In this document: in pieces, positions 25,115 to 33,398 of the stretch
Layout of the letters: every line of letters starts with the position of its first letter
Numbering within the stretch: the first letter of the stretch is position 1
DNA from: Carnobacterium maltaromaticum DSM 20342
Lineage (GTDB): Bacteria; Bacillota; Bacilli; Lactobacillales; Carnobacteriaceae
Length of the DNA stretch: 64,000 bases
Assembly: GCF_000744945.1 (NCBI RefSeq)
Contig: NZ_JQMX01000001.1
Location: 2,790,001 to 2,854,000, forward strand
Reading direction: 5' to 3'
Notes under the pieces: model-generated
What the model saw: only the letters and a program-made list of their open reading frames with translations
What the model was told of the DNA's origin: nothing
Database searches by the model: none
Made by a program: the position numbers and the translations under genes

Positions 25115-27779
25115 AGCCGTTATGGTGAATAAAAAGTGAAAGCAGGTAACAAATCTCATCTTCTGGAATTAAGATTGAGTATTTTTCTTCAAGTGGTTTA
25201 ACTAATTGTTGCAATGTTTGATATTCTTGCTGATAAAGGGTTTGAAAACTTGTTTTCTCTGGAAAAGGCTCTAAGGCAGCCCCCGATATTAACCGATCAA
25301 TCAAGCAAGAAATATGAAAAATAGACCCAAAAACAACTTTAACATTTAAATTAATTTCCATTGTATCTGCAACAGTTTGGATAAACAATTTAGTATCTTG
25401 GACAATAGTGTCACTATCGACATATTTTAAATCTTCTTTTAAGGTCTCACCAATAGTGGCATAGGAAAGCTCGATATCAACAATTTCTTGAATACGAGCA
25501 ATTGTATTTGTTTGAAATAAATCATAAAGATGAAATTGTGGCAGATCCGTTTCTACTGTTAATGAAGTGACTACACAAATAATCGTATATTGTTGCTGCA
25601 ATTTTTTGATATGCTCCTCAATACTTTCCGCATGGAGAAGTGTAATCGGTAAAATTTGAATGTAGTCTTCTTGGAATTGGATTTTCTTTTCCAGAATATT
25701 TTTCATGAGTTTTGCAGTGCCTTCGCCAGTTAAGCAAATGGTTAGAATAACCGTTTTTTGTTCAGAGTGTCTAATAAAGCTCGGTTCCTTTTCGGCGTAG
25801 GGTTGTAAATAGAGACTAACTTGTTTTGTATCTCGATAAATTTCATCAAGAGAATGACCCATAACTGCTTTTCGCGTGGCTTCCAGAACATGTAAGGTAC
25901 TAACTAATGGGAGTGTTCGGCAACGAATGGCCAACTCTTTTTGAATCTCGTTGCTGATATTATTTAGAGATCCCATATCAACTAAAAATAAACAATCTTC
26001 TTTTGTGTTACTTTCAATTAAAAAGGTTTTTAAACGAGCCATAACAGTTGCGGGGCTTTCATCAATCTGCATGTTGATTCCAATGGCATGTTGGACACCT
26101 AGTAATGAATTTACCAATGTTGACATTGAAGTTGCAGTGGAAGCTCCATGGGTCATAATAATAACGCGCACAAATTTTTGTTTGGCACTAGGCTCTTCCT
26201 CGTTATATACGAAAAACATGGCAATAAAGCCAGCTTCATCCATAGGAATGTCAATATCTAAACTAGCATTTAATAATACAACACATTCTAACGCAACTTT
26301 AAAGGCCTCGGGGTGTTTTTTTTTGATTTCAGCTAGTTTTGTATTTTCTAGATGTTCACCACTTCGCACGCGAGTATAGGTTGTATAAATATGAACCACC
26401 AATGCATGCTTGACCTTTGTTGAAATTTTAGTTTTTAACAATTTTTCACTTAATTCTAGCATTAATTGACTGGCTTCTAAAACACTGACTGGAACAATAT
26501 TTTTAAGTTGCTGGAAATCAACGGGCTTATCAATCACCGTTGAAAATTGTTGAAAGTATTCTTCAATATTGGTATCAATAATTTTGGCTAGTGCCTCTTG
26601 ATTTATTTCTAAGTGTTGCATTTCTTGAGAAGTTGAGTCAATCAGCTGATAGACGGATTGGACCGGTTTATTTTCTTGTAGCAATTTAACTTTATTTGTA
26701 CCATTAAAAGTTAAGTATTTACCATGAAGTTGACTTAGTTTTGTCCAAATATCTCGAGTCTCAACTTGTAAGTAAAGTCCATTTAAGACATGGGTTGGGA
26801 GTTCTGGGCTATGAATAATTAGCTCTTTTTTGTGGGCAACAATGAAATCTGCATAAACTTTAGCACAAGCGAGTTGAATATCATTTTTTAGTTGTCCAAT
26901 ATTATTCGGGCAATTATAGGACAATAAAGCACGCATTGAATTTTGTGAAACTTTAATTGGAATGCCTAAACGATCGGCTTCCTGATTAAAAAATAAAGTG
27001 ATTAAGCTTGCTCGTTCTTCAATGGTTCGTTCTAGGAGATTTGGAATTTTGATGACCATTGGAATCCGGCGCTGAAAAGTTTTTAATAAGGCTGATTCAG
27101 GTGCTTCAGTTGTAGCTGCAAGAATCTGAACTTCAGCTGAGCGTTCAGAATTCGATTCACCTAAACGTCTATAAAGCCCTCGATCAATAAAAGTAAAAAA
27201 CATTTCCTGGCCTTCTGGTGGAAGTCGGTGGATTTCATCTAAAAAAAGCATACCACCATTGGCTTCTTCAATTAACCCTTTTTTTTCCTCGGTTGCTCCA
27301 GTATAGGCATTTTTAGCAACACCAAAAAGCTGCCCCATAAGTAGTTGTGGGTTGTTGGCATAATCAGAACAGTTAAAGTGAATGAAGGGATAATGTTTAG
27401 TTGTTTTTTTTACGGAGCACGCATATTCATAAATTAAATTGGCAAACATTGATTTTCCAACACCAGTTTCACCATAAAAAAGCATATTTAATCCTTTAGG
27501 TGGATATAAAATAGCCGCTCTAGCTTGTTCAATCATCATTTGTAAAGATGGATTATCAAAAGAAAATTTTTCTAGTTGAGCAACTTTAACTAATGGAAAG
27601 TAAAGGACCGGTTTGCCAATTTCTTTTGTTGCACGTCCTTCTGCCACCAATTGATTTAAATCAGAACTAACATTTGCTCTAGTCAGACCTAAGCTTTCAG
27701 CAATTTCTTGTGTGCTTAGTCCAGTATTTCCTGCACTTTTTTCTAATTCTTGTAAAATAAGTTCAATTCGTCTCATCAC
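25113..27779 (-). CDS. Sigma-54-dependent PTS transcriptional activator (LevR/CelR/ManR type)
   Basis: An 888-residue activator. Domains in order: N-terminal winged HTH (1-65, LSTQEIAESLGLTRANVSSD), AAA+ domain (about 75-320) with Walker A YGETGVGKS (102-110) and Walker B GGMLFLDEIH (175-184), PRD1 (about 430-540), a mannose-type EIIA domain (VRVIIMTHGASTATSM, about 545), an EIIB-like region (TICLTGEGTA) and PRD2 (about 785-888). The sigma-54 contact loop, usually GAFTGA, reads NAYTGA at 157-162. It is divergent from a lactose/cellobiose-type PTS operon that has a sigma-54 promoter, its evident target. A cre site lies in its own promoter region. Confidence 0.93.
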   Translation of the reverse strand: MMRRIELILQELEKSAGNTGLSTQEIAESLGLTRANVSSDLNQLVAEGRATKEIGKPVLYFPLVKVAQLEKFSFDNPSLQMMIEQARAAILYPPKGLNMLFYGETGVGKSMFANLIYEYACSVKKTTKHYPFIHFNCSDYANNPQLLMGQLFGVAKNAYTGATEEKKGLIEEANGGMLFLDEIHRLPPEGQEMFFTFIDRGLYRRLGESNSERSAEVQILAATTEAPESALLKTFQRRIPMVIKIPNLLERTIEERASLITLFFNQEADRLGIPIKVSQNSMRALLSYNCPNNIGQLKNDIQLACAKVYADFIVAHKKELIIHSPELPTHVLNGLYLQVETRDIWTKLSQLHGKYLTFNGTNKVKLLQENKPVQSVYQLIDSTSQEMQHLEINQEALAKIIDTNIEEYFQQFSTVIDKPVDFQQLKNIVPVSVLEASQLMLELSEKLLKTKISTKVKHALVVHIYTTYTRVRSGEHLENTKLAEIKKKHPEAFKVALECVVLLNASLDIDIPMDEAGFIAMFFVYNEEEPSAKQKFVRVIIMTHGASTATSMSTLVNSLLGVQHAIGINMQIDESPATVMARLKTFLIESNTKEDCLFLVDMGSLNNISNEIQKELAIRCRTLPLVSTLHVLEATRKAVMGHSLDEIYRDTKQVSLYLQPYAEKEPSFIRHSEQKTVILTICLTGEGTAKLMKNILEKKIQFQEDYIQILPITLLHAESIEEHIKKLQQQYTIICVVTSLTVETDLPQFHLYDLFQTNTIARIQEIVDIELSYATIGETLKEDLKYVDSDTIVQDTKLFIQTVADTMEINLNVKVVFGSIFHISCLIDRLISGAALEPFPEKTSFQTLYQQEYQTLQQLVKPLEEKYSILIPEDEICYLLSLFIHHNG

Positions 27780-27796
27780 TATCTCCCCCTATTGAT

Positions 27797-27843
27797 TGAA
27801 AACGCTTTAAATAAAGTATACCGAAATAAAATCAGATAAGCAA
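27797..27843 (-). promoter_or_regulatory. Promoter and cre site of the sigma-54 activator gene
   Basis: On the minus strand, -35 TTGCTT (27843-27838), a 17-base spacer and -10 TATACT (27820-27815) are followed by the cre-like TTTAAAGCGTTTTCA (27811-27797; one mismatch). CcpA bound there would block transcription of the activator gene. Confidence 0.6.
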
Positions 27844-27851
27844 AGTGAATC

Positions 27852-27950
27852 TGTTTCTATGTGTTTTATTGCAAAGAACAATGTGACTAACTTGTGAAAC
27901 AGTATTATTTTTTGTCTGGTTAAAAGCTACTATACCAATGTTTATGTGTA
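27852..27950 (+). other. Upstream activator region between the divergent activator and PTS genes
   Basis: This stretch must hold the enhancer for the sigma-54 promoter. CTGTTTC and GAAACAG form a 7-base inverted repeat about 45 bases apart. Which sequence the activator binds cannot be decided by eye. No gene or convincing reading frame is present. Confidence 0.35.
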
Positions 27951-27968
27951 TTGGCATGAGAATTGCTT
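27951..27968 (+). promoter_or_regulatory. Sigma-54 (-24/-12) promoter of the PTS operon
   Basis: TTGGCATGAGAATTGCTT has GG at 27953-27954 and GC at 27965-27966 with exactly 10 bases between, matching TTGGCA-N6-TTGC. Transcription would start near 27978, just ahead of the hairpin repeats. The divergently encoded sigma-54 activator makes the assignment firm. Confidence 0.9.
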
Positions 27969-27990
27969 TTAAATAAAGTATAACCGAAAA

Positions 27991-28034
27991 GTTAGCTCTT
28001 TTGAGCTACCCGTCTCAACGAGCTTTTATACGAG
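27991..28034 (+). repeat. Hairpin repeat family, copy C1 (short unit without body)
   Basis: GTTAGCTCTTTTGAGC is joined directly to the right module CTACCCGTCTCAACGAGC plus TTTTATACGAG. The central hairpin is missing. The right module is the same variant as in C2, different from that of locus A. Confidence 0.75.
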
Positions 28035-28154
28035 GCTAGCTCTTATGAGCCAACTCTTCGAGAAAAAGATAAAAATTCGAGATGGCAAAAAACGCCATAT
28101 CAATTTTTCCTATTTTCTTGCCAGAGCTACCCGTCTCAACGAGCTTTTATACGA
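28034..28154 (+). repeat. Hairpin repeat family, copy C2 (long unit)
   Basis: Left module GGCTAGCTCTTATGAGCC, a body nearly identical to copy A2, apical stem ATGGC (28082-28086), A-rich loop and GCCAT (28094-28098), then the right module. Relative to A2 the stem changed from AGGAC/GTCCT with pairing kept. It ends 3 bases before the AAAGGAGG site of the EIIA gene. Confidence 0.85.
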
Positions 28155-28176
28155 AATAAAGGAGGACTGAATTACT

Positions 28177-28518
28177 ATGGAAGAGCATTTAGAAAATGAA
28201 GAGATTATTATGTCTTTAATTATGAATGGTGGAAATGCAAGAAGTTTAGCGATGTCAGCAATCGAGTCTGCTAGTGCGGGTGATTTTGAAAAAGCCAAAA
28301 ATGATTTAAAGGAAGGAGGTGCAGCAATCAGCCAAGCACATCAAACTCAAACTGAGCTAATCCAAGAAGAAATCAGGGGGAATGGGACAAAAATCTCGTT
28401 ATTAATGGTACATGCTCAAGATCACATGATGAATGCTATGACAGTCATGGATATGGCAGAACAATTTATTCGCTTGTATGAAGAAAATGCAAAGTTAAAG
28501 GAATTGGTGACAAAATGA
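28177..28518 (+). CDS. PTS lactose/cellobiose-type EIIA
   Basis: A 113-residue helical EIIA of the Lac family. The phospho-histidine is H79 in MVHAQDHMMNA. The N-terminal block IIMSLIMNGGNARSLAMSAI is typical. ATG 28177 has AAAGGAGG upstream at about 11 bases. The stop overlaps the EIIB start (ATGATAA). The operon is driven by the sigma-54 promoter at 27951 through a roughly 200-base leader with two hairpin repeats. Confidence 0.93.
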   Translation: MEEHLENEEIIMSLIMNGGNARSLAMSAIESASAGDFEKAKNDLKEGGAAISQAHQTQTELIQEEIRGNGTKISLLMVHAQDHMMNAMTVMDMAEQFIRLYEENAKLKELVTK

Positions 28519-28814
28519 TAAAAATTACGCTCGCATGTGCTGCAGGAATGTCCACGAGTTTATTAGTCAGTAAGATGGAAAAATATGCTTTAGCAAATGA
28601 AATTGACGTGGAAATTATTGCTGTACCCGAAAAACAATTTGAAAAATATGCGGATTCTACCGATATTTTATTGCTTGGACCACAAGTTTCGTTTTTATTA
28701 AAGAAATGCAAGGCAGCCTATGAACCTAAAGGGATAAAAGTAGCCGCGATTCCAGTTGTTGATTATGGTCGTATGAACGGTGAAAAAGTTCTGAAATTAG
28801 CCTTGTCGTTGTAA
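28515..28814 (+). CDS. PTS lactose/cellobiose-type EIIB
   Basis: A 99-residue EIIB with phospho-cysteine C8 in ITLACAAGMSTSLLV. It passes phosphate from EIIA to the incoming sugar. It overlaps EIIA by 4 bases and precedes EIIC by 28 bases. The protein is typical in length for cellobiose and diacetylchitobiose EIIB. Confidence 0.93.
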   Translation: MIKITLACAAGMSTSLLVSKMEKYALANEIDVEIIAVPEKQFEKYADSTDILLLGPQVSFLLKKCKAAYEPKGIKVAAIPVVDYGRMNGEKVLKLALSL

Positions 28815-28842
28815 CTTGATTTTATGAATCGGAGGGAAAATA

Positions 28843-30156
28843 ATGGATAAATTTTTAGATGTACTACAAGAAAAAATGGGACCAATTGCGTATAAATTAG
28901 ATTCAAATCGTTATTTATCAGCTATTAAAACTGGTTTTTTTGGTGCTATGCCGATTTTAATTATTGGATCAGTATTTCTACTATTTGCTAACTTGCCAAT
29001 TCCTGGTTACGCTGATTTCATGGCCTCAATAATGGGCGAAAACTGGACGACTTACTTTATGGTTCCGTATGATATGACCATGAATATTATGACAATTTTT
29101 GTTGTATTTGGAATTGCAAAAGATCTAGCTCATCACTATAAAGTGGATGATTTAGCAGCTGTCGTAATTGCAGTTGTTGCCTTCTTTATTCTTACACCAA
29201 CGATTGCTGATACAGGTGGCGCAAATGGAATACCTACATCTAATTTAGGTGCTAGTGGTCTATTTGTTGGGATGATTACAGCTATTTTAGCCGTTGAAAT
29301 TTCAAGATGGGTGGAGCAACGTGGGTGGACAATTAAAATGCCCGATTCAGTTCCTTCAAATGTAGCCCGTTCTTTTACTGCACTTATTCCTGCATTTTTC
29401 GTGATAGTTATTTTTGATTTAATTCGAATTGGATTTAGTTTCACAGCCTATGATACTGCCCAAGCATTTATCTTTCAGATTCTTCAAACACCGCTAACAG
29501 CATTAGGTAGTTCATTACCAGCAACCATTGTGGTCTTGCTTTTTGAAGGTTTACTTTGGTCATTTGGTATTCATGGATCAAATATTGTTGGTGCAGTAAT
29601 GCAACCAATTTGGTTATCTTTAACTGCAGACAACGCAGCTGCTTTTAGTGCTCATGAAGCCTTACCACATATTGTCAACTATCAATTTTATTCTAACTTT
29701 ATTAAAGTAGGTGGTGCAGGTGGTACATTAGGTTTAGCTATTCTATGTGTCTTTGTGGCCAAATCAGCTCAATTCAAAACACTTGGAAAACTAGCTATTG
29801 CCCCTGGAATTTTTAATATTAACGAACCACTTATTTTTGGGATTCCAATTGTATTAAATCCTGTAATGATGATTCCATTTATTATTACACCCGTCGTCTT
29901 AGTAATTGTTGCCTATTTTGCCATGGCAACAGGATTGGTTGATTTTACCAACGGGACCAATTTACCTTGGACAACGCCACCAATCGTCTCTGGTTTCTTA
30001 TTAAATGGTTGGCGAGGGGCTCTGTTACAAGTTGTTCAAATTGGTTTAAGTATGGCTATCTACTTCCCGTTCTTTAAGCTAGAAGATAATAAAGCTTACC
30101 AGTTAGAATTAGAGGGTGCTCATGAGAATCAAACGCCCGAAGAAGCACTCGCTTAA
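28843..30156 (+). CDS. PTS cellobiose-type EIIC permease
   Basis: A 437-residue Lac-family permease with about ten membrane segments. Signature stretches include GLLWSFGIHGSNIVG, APGIFNINEPLIFGIPIVLN (the conserved NEP substrate motif) and NLPWTTPPIVSGFL. It forms a complete EIIA-EIIB-EIIC system with the two genes before it. No glycosidase gene is in the operon; the GH4 enzyme at 9284 could process beta-glucoside phosphates. The ATG follows CGGAGGGAA. Confidence 0.92.
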   Translation: MDKFLDVLQEKMGPIAYKLDSNRYLSAIKTGFFGAMPILIIGSVFLLFANLPIPGYADFMASIMGENWTTYFMVPYDMTMNIMTIFVVFGIAKDLAHHYKVDDLAAVVIAVVAFFILTPTIADTGGANGIPTSNLGASGLFVGMITAILAVEISRWVEQRGWTIKMPDSVPSNVARSFTALIPAFFVIVIFDLIRIGFSFTAYDTAQAFIFQILQTPLTALGSSLPATIVVLLFEGLLWSFGIHGSNIVGAVMQPIWLSLTADNAAAFSAHEALPHIVNYQFYSNFIKVGGAGGTLGLAILCVFVAKSAQFKTLGKLAIAPGIFNINEPLIFGIPIVLNPVMMIPFIITPVVLVIVAYFAMATGLVDFTNGTNLPWTTPPIVSGFLLNGWRGALLQVVQIGLSMAIYFPFFKLEDNKAYQLELEGAHENQTPEEALA

Positions 30157-30162
30157 ATAAAG

Positions 30163-30210
30163 AAAAAGCATGAAAACAAGTTGAATTCTTGTTTCATGCT
30201 TTTTTATTTA
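30163..30210. terminator. Bidirectional terminator between the PTS operon and the cpsD-like gene
   Basis: AAAAAGCATGAAAACAAG (30163-30180) pairs with CTTGTTTCATGCTTTTTT (30188-30205) with one bulge, flanked by A and T runs. The genes converge. Confidence 0.88.
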
Positions 30211-30915
30211 GTCTTTTCCATAATAAGAATAAGGATCGGTTGTTTTTCGCTCTGCTCCATTGAAAATAAAGCCAACAAGATTGGCACCAACTGTCCTTAA
30301 CAGATCAACGGCTTTATCCACAGCATCTTTATAGGCAACATCATTACGAACAACTAGTATGGTACCATCCACCTTAGTTGCCATAATTTGCGCATCCGTT
30401 ACGGCTACAGTAGGCGGTAAATCGAAAATGATCAGATCAAAGTTTTTCTGAAACAATTTGATTAAGCGGTCCATCCCATTGGAGCTTAAAAGTTCAGAAG
30501 GATTTGTTGGTGTCGGTCCACTAGTAATTAAAAATAAATTCTCTATTTTGCTGCGATGAATCACTTCTTCAACAGATAAATTTGGATTGTTAAGCAAACT
30601 AGTTAAGCCTTTTGTGTTTGGTTTTTTGAACACACGATGGATACTCGGTCTCCGTAAATCAGCATCTATTAGCAAAACCCGGTGTTTTTGATCCGCAAAT
30701 ACTGTTGCTAAATTTGCTGAAACAGTTGATTTTCCTTCTCCTGGACCTGAAGAAGTTACCCCAATAGTTTTTAAATTCATTCCATTTTCAGAAAATTGTA
30801 GGTTGGATCGAATCGTTCTAAACTGTTCAGAGATAATTGAATTTGGATACAAAGATGTTATTAACTTAGGTGCTTTAACAACTCGAGTCTGTTTTTTTGA
30901 ACGAAAATTTAGCAT
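30208..30915 (-). CDS. cpsD: Tyrosine-protein kinase of the CpsD/CapB (BY-kinase) family
   Basis: A 235-residue bacterial tyrosine kinase. Walker A is SSGPGEGKST (55-64), Walker A' is LLIDADLRRP and Walker B is LIIFDLPPTVAVTDA. The C-terminus carries a small tyrosine cluster (DPYSYYGKD) for autophosphorylation. Kinases of this type work with a CpsC-like membrane activator, encoded immediately upstream, to control export and polymer length of surface polysaccharide. No glycosyltransferase, flippase or polymerase gene lies nearby, so the polysaccharide target is elsewhere or the pair has another role. Confidence 0.9.
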   Translation of the reverse strand: MLNFRSKKQTRVVKAPKLITSLYPNSIISEQFRTIRSNLQFSENGMNLKTIGVTSSGPGEGKSTVSANLATVFADQKHRVLLIDADLRRPSIHRVFKKPNTKGLTSLLNNPNLSVEEVIHRSKIENLFLITSGPTPTNPSELLSSNGMDRLIKLFQKNFDLIIFDLPPTVAVTDAQIMATKVDGTILVVRNDVAYKDAVDKAVDLLRTVGANLVGFIFNGAERKTTDPYSYYGKD

Positions 30916-30926
30916 AATATATTCTC

Positions 30927-31661
30927 CTATTTCTTAAATCTTGTTGAACGGGTTAGGGCTAGATTAGAGGATTGTTGACCTGCTCCATCTTCGACAATAA
31001 CGCTAAGTGTACCTAAATGAGTTAAATCAAGATGATTGATTAAATATGTTTCATCTCGTACTTTTAAATTTAAGAATTCTAATAAGAACGAAAATCCAAT
31101 CCCCATCATTAATCCAATAATTGTCCCAATCAAAATATTTAGTGTTTTATTTGGTCCAACTGGCTGTAAATTAACTTCGGCAGATGAGATAGAATGAACA
31201 TTATCAATCCGCATAAGCTCACCGATTTTTTCCTGAAAGACGTCTGAAATTAAGTTAGCTAATGTAGCTGCTCGTTTTGCATCGGAATCAATAATTTTTA
31301 TGGCGAAAACTTTAGAATTAGGCTGTGTTTCAATCGTAATCTTGCTGGCAATTGCTTGAGTAGACAGAGGTGTCTCGAGTCTTTTTTGGACTTCATTTAG
31401 AATAATAGGTCCTTTTAAAATATCTTTATAGGTACTAATCATTTGAATATCTGTTTGTAAGTCGTTGAATTGATTAGCAGTTTGTTCGTCACTTTTTATT
31501 GGATTGACTAGTAGTTGATTGCTAGCGGTATAGGTTGGTGTAATAAAATAAAAACTAAAAATAAAAGCACAGAGCGCACCTAGTAAAGTTGTTCCCAAAA
31601 TTAAAAAAAACCTTTTTCTTAACAGGTTAATTATTTCAATCAAACTAATTGTTTCTTCCAT
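30927..31661 (-). CDS. cpsC: Wzz-family polysaccharide co-polymerase / kinase activator (CpsC-like)
   Basis: A 244-residue membrane protein with two transmembrane helices (about 18-38 and 175-195) flanking an extracellular Wzz domain (PTYTASNQLLVNPIKS, then ATLANLISDVFQEKIGELM). The proline-glycine-rich LQPVGPNKTLNILIG leading into helix 2 is characteristic. The C-terminal cytoplasmic tail normally activates the CpsD kinase encoded 11 bases downstream. The ATG follows AGGGGGATT. An inverted repeat sits in its leader (31681-31706). Confidence 0.9.
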   Translation of the reverse strand: MEETISLIEIINLLRKRFFLILGTTLLGALCAFIFSFYFITPTYTASNQLLVNPIKSDEQTANQFNDLQTDIQMISTYKDILKGPIILNEVQKRLETPLSTQAIASKITIETQPNSKVFAIKIIDSDAKRAATLANLISDVFQEKIGELMRIDNVHSISSAEVNLQPVGPNKTLNILIGTIIGLMMGIGFSFLLEFLNLKVRDETYLINHLDLTHLGTLSVIVEDGAGQQSSNLALTRSTRFKK

Positions 31662-31680
31662 AGAATCCCCCTATTTAAAC

Positions 31681-31706
31681 ATCGTTTTAAACTTTTCGAA
31701 AACGAT
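31681..31706. repeat. Inverted repeat in the cpsC leader
   Basis: ATCGTTTT (31681-31688) and AAAACGAT (31699-31706) are perfect 8-base arms around a 10-base loop. It lies 20 bases before the cpsC start and could be an operator or a leader hairpin. Confidence 0.4.
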
Positions 31707-31878
31707 TAATCCAAAAGATACCATGCTTTAGTTAGAAAATACATTTATAAAAAGTCCGTTTATCTAGTAAAAAAAAATAATGCTTATCTAGTTGTTTAGA
31801 AAGGTAGGTATGGTAATGAAATCATATGCAAAAAAGATATTTTTTAAGAATAAGTACTTTTAATAGAAAAAATAAAAC

Positions 31879-31979
31879 TTGACGAATGACGGCGTTTACA
31901 TAAAATCGAGGTATTTAATTAATAATGTACAGTTTTAATAATGAAAAGACTAGACAATTAACTTAGTTAGTGTTAAAAT
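31879..31979 (+). promoter_or_regulatory. Two tandem promoters for the orphan EIIC gene
   Basis: Promoter 1: TTGACG (31879-31884), 16-base spacer, TAAAAT (31901-31906). Promoter 2: TAGACA (31951-31956), 17-base spacer, TAAAAT (31974-31979). Both point towards the EIIC gene at 32053. The rest of the divergent spacer 31707-31878 is AT-rich with nothing else I can support. Confidence 0.6.
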
Positions 31980-31982
31980 TTG

Positions 31983-31997
31983 TTGTAATCGATTTCA
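31983..31997 (+). promoter_or_regulatory. cre site over the start of the orphan EIIC transcript
   Basis: TTGTAATCGATTTCA matches the cre consensus WTGNAANCGNWNNCW at every fixed position. It covers the expected start of transcription from promoter 2, the classical place for CcpA repression. Confidence 0.8.
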
Positions 31998-32001
31998 TGC
32001 T

Positions 32002-32027
32002 ATTTTATAAAAGGCCTTTTATAAAAT
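32002..32027. repeat. Perfect 26-base palindrome before the orphan EIIC gene
   Basis: The half-site ATTTTATAAAAGG is followed directly by its exact reverse complement, with no loop, between the cre site and the ribosome-binding site of the EIIC gene. It could be an operator for a dimeric regulator. Confidence 0.8.
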
Positions 32028-32052
32028 GAAAAAACAATTGGGAGGTTGTAAA

Positions 32053-33324
32053 ATGAATGGTTTTATTGATAAATTAGGAGAAAAAATTATGCCTGTTGCT
32101 AGTAAGCTTGGGCAGAATAAATATTTGACTGTTTTACGTGATGCATTTATGTTGTCATTTCCAATAACAATGTTTGGGTCAATTGTTGTGGTTCTAAATA
32201 ATTTACCTTTTTTTAATGATGCAACGAAAGGAACATTAAATCACTTATTTAGTAATGGGCAAAGTGCAACAATGGGAATTATGTCTATTTTTGTAACATT
32301 TGGGATAGGATATTATTTAAGTAAAAGCTATGAAGTAGAAGCTATTTTTGGTGGTGCAGTTGCGTTATCTTCATTTTTAATACTCACACCCTTTTTTATG
32401 ATCTTAGAAAATGGCGAAGAAGTTAGTGGCGTGTTGGCTTTAGACCGCTTAGGTGCCAAAGGGATGTTTATTGGTATGTTAGCTGCCTTTATCGCAACTG
32501 AAATATATGTGCGTTTTGTCAAAAAAGGACTTGTTATCAAAATGCCTGACGGTGTTCCTCCTGCAGTGGCTCGTTCATTTGCAGCAATGATTCCTGCAAT
32601 TTTAACCTTAACAATTTTTGCCTTATTAAATGCTTTTGTTATTGGTGTTTTTAATACGAATTTACATGATGTTGTTTATGAAGTTATCCAAAAACCATTA
32701 GTTGGATTAGGAAGCGGATTACCAGCAACGTTGATTGCGCTATTTTTTGTACAATTTCTATGGTTCTTTGGACTACACGGTCAGATTTTAGTCAATTCCG
32801 TAATGGATCCAATCTGGAACACATTGATGTTGGATAACTTAGAAGCCTATAAAGCTGGGCAACCATTGCCACACATTATTACAAAACCTTTTATGGAAAT
32901 TTTTACAGTTGGTATGGGTGGTTCGGGGATGACATTAATGGTGGTAATTTTAATGGCCTTCTTTATGAAGAGCCGCCAGTTAAAAGATGTTGGGCGGTTA
33001 GCCTTAGGACCGGGTATTTTTAACGTTAACGAACCAGTTATTTTTGGGATGCCAATGGTGCTAAATGCAGCGATTTTTATTCCTTGGATTATTACACCGT
33101 TAATTGTAACAACCTTCAATTACCTTGTGATGGCAGCTGGTATTGTGCCAGCTCCAACAGGTGTTTCTGTGCCGTGGACAGTTCCAATTTTCATCAATGG
33201 GATACTGGCAACGAACTCAATTTTAGGTGGGGTCTTACAATTGGTTGATATCGCTATTGTTGGGGTTCTATGGTTCCCATTCCTGAAATTAATTGATCGT
33301 AGCAATCTAAAGCAAACGCTTTAA
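32053..33324 (+). CDS. PTS cellobiose-type EIIC permease, orphan
   Basis: A 423-residue Lac-family EIIC. Conserved blocks include FLWFFGLHGQILVNSVMDPI, LGPGIFNVNEPVIFGMPMVLN (NEP motif) and VPWTVPIFINGIL. It has no EIIA or EIIB gene beside it; it may share those encoded at 28177-28814, which belong to the same PTS family. ATG 32053 follows TTGGGAGGT; an in-frame ATG at 32026 precedes that site and lies in the palindrome. It is regulated by a perfect cre and a 26-base palindrome. Confidence 0.9.
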   Translation: MNGFIDKLGEKIMPVASKLGQNKYLTVLRDAFMLSFPITMFGSIVVVLNNLPFFNDATKGTLNHLFSNGQSATMGIMSIFVTFGIGYYLSKSYEVEAIFGGAVALSSFLILTPFFMILENGEEVSGVLALDRLGAKGMFIGMLAAFIATEIYVRFVKKGLVIKMPDGVPPAVARSFAAMIPAILTLTIFALLNAFVIGVFNTNLHDVVYEVIQKPLVGLGSGLPATLIALFFVQFLWFFGLHGQILVNSVMDPIWNTLMLDNLEAYKAGQPLPHIITKPFMEIFTVGMGGSGMTLMVVILMAFFMKSRQLKDVGRLALGPGIFNVNEPVIFGMPMVLNAAIFIPWIITPLIVTTFNYLVMAAGIVPAPTGVSVPWTVPIFINGILATNSILGGVLQLVDIAIVGVLWFPFLKLIDRSNLKQTL

Positions 33325-33398
33325 AAGAAGGAAATTTATGGTTGTATGTCAACTGGTGTTGATGGAACTTTGTAAAGAGAATAAAAGTCAGTTTATTT

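Noticed and set aside
25951..26379. Plus-strand frame of 142 codons inside the sigma-54 activator gene
   Set aside because: Antisense to intact domains of the activator; composition is that of a shadow frame.
31662..32052. Riboswitch or T-box leader ahead of the orphan EIIC
   Set aside because: The structures present are a cre site and a loopless palindrome; no conserved riboswitch or T-box motif is seen.
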